Shown here: one piece after another, positions 6,383 to 10,700 of the stretch | How positions within the stretch are numbered: position 1 is the first letter of the stretch | Layout of the letters: every line of letters starts with the position of its first letter | DNA from: RGIG426 sp045640165 | Lineage (GTDB): Bacteria > Bacillota > Clostridia > Oscillospirales > Acutalibacteraceae | NCBI GenBank assembly: GCA_045640165.1 | Contig: JAZUEK010000036.1 | Location: 1-10,700 of the forward strand | Direction: 5' to 3' | Length of the DNA: 10,700 nt | The notes under the pieces: model-generated | What the model was told of the DNA's origin: nothing | The model's database searches: none | The model's input: the letters and a program-made list of their open reading frames with translations, nothing else | Program-made: the position numbers and the translations under genes

Positions 6383-8116
6383 TTAGCCTGCGTAAACGCC
6401 GATATCGTACTTATAGCAAATCGCCATATGCTCATCGAACGTCTCGGAATAGTACGTGATGGTCGGATCAACGCTCGTATCCGTTGCAAAGTAGAAGCAG
6501 TTGATGATGTCGGCATCGTCGTTCGGATACGCCACCGCGCGAAGCGCCGCAAGACCCGGGTTGCTGATCGGTCCGGTCGGGAGTCCCTCGCAAATATAGG
6601 TGCTGTACGCTTGGAAACTGGGGTTGTCCTTGCCGGCACCCGGTTGGAAGTGCTCCACGTATTCGGTCGTCACGTCGGATTGCAGGTGCGGGAACTCGGA
6701 AGGACTGCCGAGGCGGTTGTGGAACACGCGAGCAATTTTCGCCATATCCACCGTATTGTCCGCTTCCATCTGCACCACCGAAGCGAGCGTCACCGCCTCG
6801 TCCAGCGTAAGTCCCATCGCTTTGATACCGGTTTTCAACTTCGTATCCACACGGGTCTCGAAGTTGTCAAAGAATTTCTCGAGCACCGCTTCCGGACTGC
6901 ACGCTTTGTAGAACGTGTAGGTATCCGGGAAGAGATATCCCTCAAGGCGATAGATACGATACGGATGGTCCGTGCCGGTGCCCACGTCGGGAATCGCGGC
7001 GATAAAGTCGTAATCGGAGTAGTCGCCCTCTTCCAGCTCGGTGAGGAATTCCTGCGAGCCGCACACTTCGTTTTCTTCAAGCAAGTTGGCGATTTCGAGG
7101 ACGTTGTAACCCTCGGGGACGGTCACATCCACCGTTTCGCGCTCGCCAACGGATTGCAAGTCGGAGATGATGCCCTGATAACCCTCGTTAGAAGCCAAAG
7201 TAAACACACCCGACTGATACTGGCCGTCGGCGTGGGTGAATTTCGAGAACAAACGGAACAACAGCGGATGGGACACGAGGCCGTTATCGTGAAGCACCTC
7301 CGCCACTTGTTTGGTGTTTGCACCGCGCGGAATGGCAACGTCCACCTCGCGCTCGGATTTGTTAAGACCCAACATATCGAGCGCACCGGTCACACCGATA
7401 AACGCAAGCACGCAAGACACCGCGAGCACACACACGAGATAGAAAATCATACCCATGCAGGAAATGCGTTTGCGCTCTTCTTCCTCGTATTCCTCCTGCT
7501 CGTCGATATGGACGGGCGCGTTCGGGTCAAGCGGTTCTTCCTCGTCTTCTTCATCGAGAATACGCACCGGTGCATTCGGGTCGATTTCCGGCTCGGATAC
7601 CGGTTCGGGTTCCGGCTCCAAAGCGGTCTCTTCCGCTTCTTCCTCCGGCAACGCGGCGAGTTCTTCATCCGCAAACGCCGGTGTTTCTTCTACCGGCGCT
7701 TCCTCTACCGAAACATCTTCCTCGGCAGGCGCGTCTTCGACGGGTTCTTCCGCCAAAGCCGGTTCTTCTTCCACCGGACGTTCCCACGCGCCGATATCGC
7801 CCTCTTCATCCATCTTGGCGGCGACAGCGGCGGCAATCGCGCTCACCGCGGCGGCAGGTTTTTGAACCGGTTTTTCCTCTTCCTCTTCTTCGACTGCCAA
7901 ACGGTGCGCCGTTGAGGGAACGGTATGAATCGCCGGCTCATCCTCCTCGCGGACGCGAAGCGGCGGCGCTTTGCGCTTGGGTGTAAATTCCATCGGCGCA
8001 TCCATATCGTCGGGATTGATATTCAAGCGAAACCCGGCCACTTTTTCTTTCCGTTCACGGGCGGCGCGTTCCGCCTCCGTTTCAAACGAGCTTTGTCCGT
8101 TGTCAAATTCGCTCAC
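6383..8116 (-). CDS. mltG: Endolytic murein transglycosylase MltG (YceG-like) with long acidic cytoplasmic extension
   Basis: MltG cleaves nascent glycan strands at the outer membrane face and limits their length during wall growth. The protein has 577 aa, longer than the roughly 340 aa of the E. coli enzyme because of its N-terminal region. Residues 1-218 are predicted cytoplasmic and very rich in Glu, Asp, Pro and Ala, probably disordered, with DPNAPV at 179-184 and 197-202. A membrane segment lies at about 222-242. The YceG domain follows: a LysM-like part (about 255-345), LEGYLFPDTYTF (391-402), ASVVQMEAD (445-453) with E451 the expected catalytic glutamate, VFHNRL (464-469), LQSDVTTEY (478-486) and GLPTGPISNPG (511-521). 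The start is GTG at 8116 with AGGAG 11 bases upstream. An in-frame GTG at 8128 overlaps that site and is unlikely. It is probably the last gene of the thyX operon and functionally fits the PBP downstream. Confidence 0.95.
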   Translation of the reverse strand: MSEFDNGQSSFETEAERAARERKEKVAGFRLNINPDDMDAPMEFTPKRKAPPLRVREEDEPAIHTVPSTAHRLAVEEEEEEKPVQKPAAAVSAIAAAVAAKMDEEGDIGAWERPVEEEPALAEEPVEDAPAEEDVSVEEAPVEETPAFADEELAALPEEEAEETALEPEPEPVSEPEIDPNAPVRILDEEDEEEPLDPNAPVHIDEQEEYEEEERKRISCMGMIFYLVCVLAVSCVLAFIGVTGALDMLGLNKSEREVDVAIPRGANTKQVAEVLHDNGLVSHPLLFRLFSKFTHADGQYQSGVFTLASNEGYQGIISDLQSVGERETVDVTVPEGYNVLEIANLLEENEVCGSQEFLTELEEGDYSDYDFIAAIPDVGTGTDHPYRIYRLEGYLFPDTYTFYKACSPEAVLEKFFDNFETRVDTKLKTGIKAMGLTLDEAVTLASVVQMEADNTVDMAKIARVFHNRLGSPSEFPHLQSDVTTEYVEHFQPGAGKDNPSFQAYSTYICEGLPTGPISNPGLAALRAVAYPNDDADIINCFYFATDTSVDPTITYYSETFDEHMAICYKYDIGVYAG

Positions 8117-8161
8117 AGGAAGACACTCCTCTCGGTGTATGATACAAGAAATAACGTCAAT

Positions 8162-8701
8162 TTAACCGCATTGCAACGCGCTTTTCACCTGGTCGGCGAC
8201 GTCCGCACCTTTCAGATTGCGGAGAAGCGCCAACGCAAATGGGAGCGCGGCACCGGCGCCTTTGCCGGTAATCACGTTGCCGTCGGTCACGGCGAGGTCG
8301 GCGCAAAGCGTTGCGCCGGTCAGTTCGCTCTCAAACCCCGGAAAACAGGTTGCGCGTTTACCGGAAAGCAGGCCGTTGTGCCCGAGCACCGACGGCGCGG
8401 CGCAAATGGCGGCGATAAGCGCGCCTTTTTCGGCGGCGACCTCAAGTGCGGCTTTCACCGTCTCGGAGGCGTCGAGGTTTTTCGTCCCCGGCATACCGCC
8501 CGGAAGCACCACGCCGGAAAGCGCGGTCAAATCCACCTCGTCCTCATCCAAATCGGCAACGACGGGAATCCCATGCGATCCCACGATAACGTCGTCACCG
8601 ATGCCGACGGTTTTCACGTCCACTCCGCCGCGGCGAAGCACGTCCACCGGAGTGAGCGCTTCCACTTCTTCAAATCCGTTTGCCAAAAACACGTAAATCA
8701 T
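8162..8701 (-). CDS. DJ-1/PfpI family protein (YajL/ThiJ-like)
   Basis: The protein has 179 aa and covers a complete DJ-1 domain. The N-terminus YVFLANGFEEVEALTPVDVLRRGG (3-26) aligns well with the start of human DJ-1, with E14 matching the glutamate that polarises the nucleophile. AAICAAPSVLG (97-107) is the nucleophile elbow, with C100 as the conserved reactive cysteine, and VLPGGMPG (65-72) is a further family block. The predicted role is protection or repair against oxidative or carbonyl damage; family members have been described as chaperones, deglycases or glyoxalases, and the activity is debated. The start is the ATG at 8701, 7 bases after GGAGG. An ATG at 8752 would add 17 residues unlike the family and lacks a good site. 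It sits 57 bases after tmk and 45 before mltG, so it is probably in the same operon; its link to either neighbour is unclear. Confidence 0.93.
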   Translation of the reverse strand: MIYVFLANGFEEVEALTPVDVLRRGGVDVKTVGIGDDVIVGSHGIPVVADLDEDEVDLTALSGVVLPGGMPGTKNLDASETVKAALEVAAEKGALIAAICAAPSVLGHNGLLSGKRATCFPGFESELTGATLCADLAVTDGNVITGKGAGAALPFALALLRNLKGADVADQVKSALQCG

Positions 8702-8758
8702 AGCATTTCCTCCCACATCATCTGTAAAGGTAGTTGCCATTACATTTTGCAAACTCGC

Positions 8759-9412
8759 TTAAATACAGGGTTTCAGCCAATCCATAATCGCGTCGGTCAC
8801 GCAGTCGATGGCAAAGGGCTTGTCGCCCTCGCCGCAGGGAATGACTGTCCAATTCCAGCGTTTGGCGGCGTAAAGCGCGGCCTCGCGGCAGGTTTCAAGG
8901 AATTTCACGTTGCGTTCGTGCAGGTCTTTTTTGGATTCGTCGCCGTCATACCGTTCGGTCATCAGTCGCTGAGACACGGCAAGCGGCATATCGAGAAAAC
9001 AGACCGCGTCGGGACGCGGAAGCCCCAATTTTTCGTACTCGTAATCCTCCATCCAGTCGAGGAACGCATCCCACGTCTCGCGCGGCGAGCGCGCCAACTG
9101 GTAAATGGCGTTGGAAGTCGTATACCGCGCGGCAACGATAAGTTTGCCGGCCTCGTAGTCCTCTTTCCAGAACTTTTGGAAGCTCGCGTAGCGGTCCACC
9201 GCGTAAAACGACGACGCGGCAAAGGGACTGGCATCCTCGCCGAACTCCCCGGCTAAATACTGCTTTACGAGCGCGGACGACGGCTGGGCGTAATCCGGAA
9301 ACGAAATCTCCCGAAACTCCACGCCCATGGCGGCAAGCCGCGCACGGATTTGTTCGAGCTGAGTGGATTTTCCGCATCCATCTAACCCGTCAATGACACA
9401 CAGTTTTCCCAT
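8759..9412 (-). CDS. tmk: Thymidylate kinase (dTMP kinase)
   Basis: It phosphorylates dTMP to dTDP with ATP, the step after the reaction of its upstream neighbour ThyX. The protein has 217 aa, the normal length. The P-loop is GLDGCGKST (9-17). FYAVDRYASFQKF (69-81) is the substrate-side helix with its DR pair. AARYTTSNAIYQ (94-105) corresponds to the DR(Y/H)xxSxxAYQ signature, but the acidic residue before the arginine is Ala (A95); R96 is kept. The lid region lies around 154-166 and is rich in Asp, Glu and Lys (RYDGDESKKD). The ATG at 9412 overlaps the thyX stop as TAATG, with AAGGGG as a ribosome-binding site inside the end of thyX, so translation is probably coupled. Function is assigned with confidence from motifs and context, with the A95 substitution as the one oddity. 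Confidence 0.94.
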   Translation of the reverse strand: MGKLCVIDGLDGCGKSTQLEQIRARLAAMGVEFREISFPDYAQPSSALVKQYLAGEFGEDASPFAASSFYAVDRYASFQKFWKEDYEAGKLIVAARYTTSNAIYQLARSPRETWDAFLDWMEDYEYEKLGLPRPDAVCFLDMPLAVSQRLMTERYDGDESKKDLHERNVKFLETCREAALYAAKRWNWTVIPCGEGDKPFAIDCVTDAIMDWLKPCI

Positions 9413-10182
9413 TATTTTTGCCCCTTAATCGCGGCGTATTTCGCGCGCACTTCGGCGGTCTTACCACAGCACATTTTGCCCTCGGGGCACGGACCGGCAA
9501 CACATGCAGGACCGGCTTTACAGAACAGCGTGGGCGCGACCTCCACACAGCATTTGAGCATCTGCTCCGCCATCTCGCGGATTTCCCATTGCGCGCGCAT
9601 ACAGCAACGCTGGCGGAACATATTTTGCAAACTGCGCGCGTTCATCGTCAAAAGAATCTTGGTGCAGCAGGCGTTCGGAAGCACAAAGCGCGCATCCTCA
9701 ATCGCCTTTTTCTCGGCGGCACGGTGGGCTTCTTTTTCGTCCTTGCCCTCTGCCAAGAACGCGGCTTCGTGTTTTTTCATAAGGATCTCGGTCAGGCGCT
9801 CATAGTGGCGCTGATCCTCTTCCATCGCGGCCAAAAACTCCGCTTTCGCCTCGGGAACCGCCTCAATTTCCGGCGGCAACACGTACTCGAACTGCGCCTC
9901 GCGGACGTAGCGCTGGCTCTGCACGCTGTACGAGGCAATGCGGTGACGGGTGATTTGCGCGAGCAACGAACGGGACACGCCCTCGATGCCGAACGTAAAC
10001 GACGCGTGCTCCACCGGGCTTTCGTGGCCGAGTTCGGACAGCATCTCCACAAACGAGGCCGCTTTCTCTTCGGTCATTTTCTCGCGCAGGTCGTCAATCG
10101 ACGCCGCGGAATAGCAAAGCCGCGCCGCGGAAGCAATCGTCTGCTCCGGGTGGGGCGTGTAGGTAATCAACGTCACTTTCAT
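9412..10182 (-). CDS. thyX: Flavin-dependent thymidylate synthase ThyX
   Basis: It converts dUMP to dTMP using methylenetetrahydrofolate, FAD and NADPH, as an alternative to ThyA. Counting from the ATG at 10182 it has 256 aa. It carries the ThyX signature RHRxxSxxxxSxR as RHRIASYSVQSQR (79-91), the upstream HESPVEHASFTF block (53-64) and LPNACCTKILLTMNARSLQNMF (168-189) of the C-terminal half. The tail (221-240) holds Cys in a GPxC...GPCPEGKMCCGK arrangement, a segment found in clostridial ThyX proteins and possibly metal-binding. An in-frame GTG at 10185 would add one residue; AAGGCGG 8 bases before the ATG favours 10182. It is the first gene of the operon and is read from the promoter at 10247-10275. 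Its stop overlaps the tmk start. Confidence 0.96.
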   Translation of the reverse strand: MKVTLITYTPHPEQTIASAARLCYSAASIDDLREKMTEEKAASFVEMLSELGHESPVEHASFTFGIEGVSRSLLAQITRHRIASYSVQSQRYVREAQFEYVLPPEIEAVPEAKAEFLAAMEEDQRHYERLTEILMKKHEAAFLAEGKDEKEAHRAAEKKAIEDARFVLPNACCTKILLTMNARSLQNMFRQRCCMRAQWEIREMAEQMLKCCVEVAPTLFCKAGPACVAGPCPEGKMCCGKTAEVRAKYAAIKGQK

Positions 10183-10246
10183 CACAAAAACCGCCTTTTC
10201 CTCTTAATTTTCAACGCAAAAATCACAGAATATTCCAGTTAGAGAT

Positions 10247-10275
10247 AGTATACCAAATTTTGTTGCGAATTGCAA
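10247..10275 (-). promoter_or_regulatory. SigA-type promoter of the thyX-tmk-DJ-1-mltG operon
   Basis: On the minus strand TTGCAA (10270-10275), a 17-bp spacer and a consensus TATACT (10247-10252) predict a start near 10240 and a leader of about 58 nt. No other convincing promoter is seen between here and the mltG terminator. The repeat region begins about 40 bp upstream of the -35 box. Confidence 0.85.
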
Positions 10276-10373
10276 GGGATTTTACAGAAATTTCCGCCGC
10301 GCACAAAACGTGGTGTAGGGACCGGCGTCCTCGACGGTCCACGTGGGATTTTGATAGCGTTTGTGGCGCGCTT

Positions 10374-10398
10374 GTAGGGGCGATTCACGAATCGCCCC
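10374..10398. repeat. Palindrome A of repeat unit 1
   Basis: The arms GGGGCGATTC (10377-10386) and GAATCGCCCC (10389-10398) are perfectly complementary around a central AC, and GTA precedes them. It recurs without change at 10594-10618 in unit 2. Confidence 0.9.
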
Positions 10399-10423
10399 AT
10401 TTCAGAATGTTGCGCCGACCGCG

Positions 10424-10449
10424 AGGGGTCATTCGTGAATGACCCCTAC
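10424..10449. repeat. Palindrome B of repeat unit 1
   Basis: The arms GGGGTCATTC (10425-10434) and GAATGACCCC (10437-10446) are perfectly complementary around GT, with one further A-T pair outside and TAC at the end. It recurs unchanged at 10644-10669. It shares the ATTC/GAAT inner arms with palindrome A, but two stem base pairs differ in a compensated way. Confidence 0.9.
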
Positions 10450-10533
10450 GAAATCACCCAAAGCAAGTGCGCATTCAAGAAAGGGACGTCGAGGCGCCGT
10501 CCCCTACGAAGCAGTACCATCTCCCGGCGAACG

Positions 10534-10700
10534 TGTAGGGACCGGCGTCCCCGACGGTCCACGTGAGATTTTGATAGCGTTTGTGGCGCGCTTGTAGGGG
10601 CGATTCACGAATCGCCCCATTTCAGAATGCCGCGCCGACCGCGAGGGGTCATTCGTGAATGACCCCTACGAAATCATCCAAAGCAAGTGCGCATTCAAAA
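10534..10700. repeat. 220-bp repeat unit 2, cut by the window edge
   Basis: 167 bases align without gaps to 10314-10480, with six substitutions (about 96% identity): T/C at 10331/10551, G/A at 10346/10566, T/C at 10410/10630 and 10411/10631, C/T at 10457/10677, and G/A at 10479/10699. None falls in palindromes A or B. Modules C, A and B are present; D would lie just past the window end. Whether more copies follow cannot be seen. Confidence 0.93.

Larger units (their letters stand above)
10314..10533. repeat. 220-bp repeat unit 1, built of nested palindromes (complete)
   Basis: This is the first of two direct copies with an exact 220-bp period and no gaps. It holds four short modules. C (10315-10340) begins GTAGGGACCGGCG. 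A (10374-10398) begins GTAGGGG. B (10424-10449) ends CCCCTAC. D (10483-10507) ends TCCCCTAC and is a diverged inverted copy of C. So C and D face each other on the outside, A and B on the inside, and GTAGGG tips point outward. No coding potential or ribosome-binding site is seen. With the operon promoter it accounts for the 515 bases upstream of thyX. Confidence 0.93.

Noticed and set aside
8117..8161. Separate promoter for mltG (TTGACG just after the DJ-1 stop)
   Set aside because: No -10-like hexamer lies 16-18 bases from it; the nearest, TATCAT, is only 10 bases away.
7925..9256. 443-codon open frame on the plus strand
   Set aside because: It runs antisense across mltG, the DJ-1 gene and tmk, including their intergenic gaps. 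It has no ribosome-binding site and no family motif.
10260..10442. Small plus-strand ORF (60 codons) over the repeat
   Set aside because: It spans the operon promoter and the palindromes, has no ribosome-binding site, and the repeat copy shows no sign of coding constraint.
10314..10700. CRISPR array
   Set aside because: Only two units with a 220-bp period, no short identical repeats separated by unique spacers, and no cas genes.

Overview
The window reads as chromosomal DNA from an anaerobic Gram-positive Clostridia-type bacterium, probably an uncultured Oscillospiraceae/Ruminococcaceae-like gut or rumen organism. The evidence is: strong GGAGG ribosome-binding sites; SigA-type promoters with 17-bp spacers; a class A RNase P RNA; the flavin-dependent thymidylate synthase ThyX; a DUF368 membrane protein; and a secreted protein with a type I dockerin, a domain typical of cellulosome-forming or related polysaccharide-degrading Clostridia. 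This placement is inferred from gene content. No taxonomic marker was searched. Every gene I can support lies on the minus strand, so transcription runs from high to low coordinates.

Layout from the upstream (right) end. 10314-10700 holds one complete 220-bp repeat unit and most of a second, built from palindromes. A clear promoter at 10247-10275 then drives a probable four-gene operon: thyX (dUMP to dTMP), tmk (dTMP to dTDP, coupled through a TAATG overlap), a DJ-1/PfpI-family protein, and mltG (endolytic murein transglycosylase with a long acidic cytoplasmic tail). A 19-bp hairpin with a U-tract follows mltG. Its 3' arm contains the ribosome-binding site of the next gene, a class B penicillin-binding protein. 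The stop codon of that gene is part of the -35 box of the promoter for rnpB (RNase P RNA), which ends in its own intrinsic terminator. Next is a DUF368 polytopic membrane protein of the family containing the undecaprenyl-phosphate translocase PopT. Its stop codon is likewise embedded in the -35 box of the following promoter.

The left third carries two related secreted TIM-barrel-like proteins, each with its own strong promoter. One is complete (577 aa) and ends in a dockerin and a strong terminator. The other is cut by the window edge after 448 codons. They share WWW, HFDxEP, YR..A..L and YG.AIH..RSF motifs and a common C-terminal region, but I cannot assign a substrate.

Functionally the window splits into thymidylate supply (thyX, tmk), cell-wall growth (mltG, the PBP and, through lipid-carrier recycling, DUF368), RNA processing (rnpB) and an extracellular, probably carbohydrate-active, pair. 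The most unusual material is the nested palindromic tandem repeat, the terminator that overlaps the PBP translation start, the two stop-codon/-35 fusions, and the uncharacterised TIM-barrel pair.
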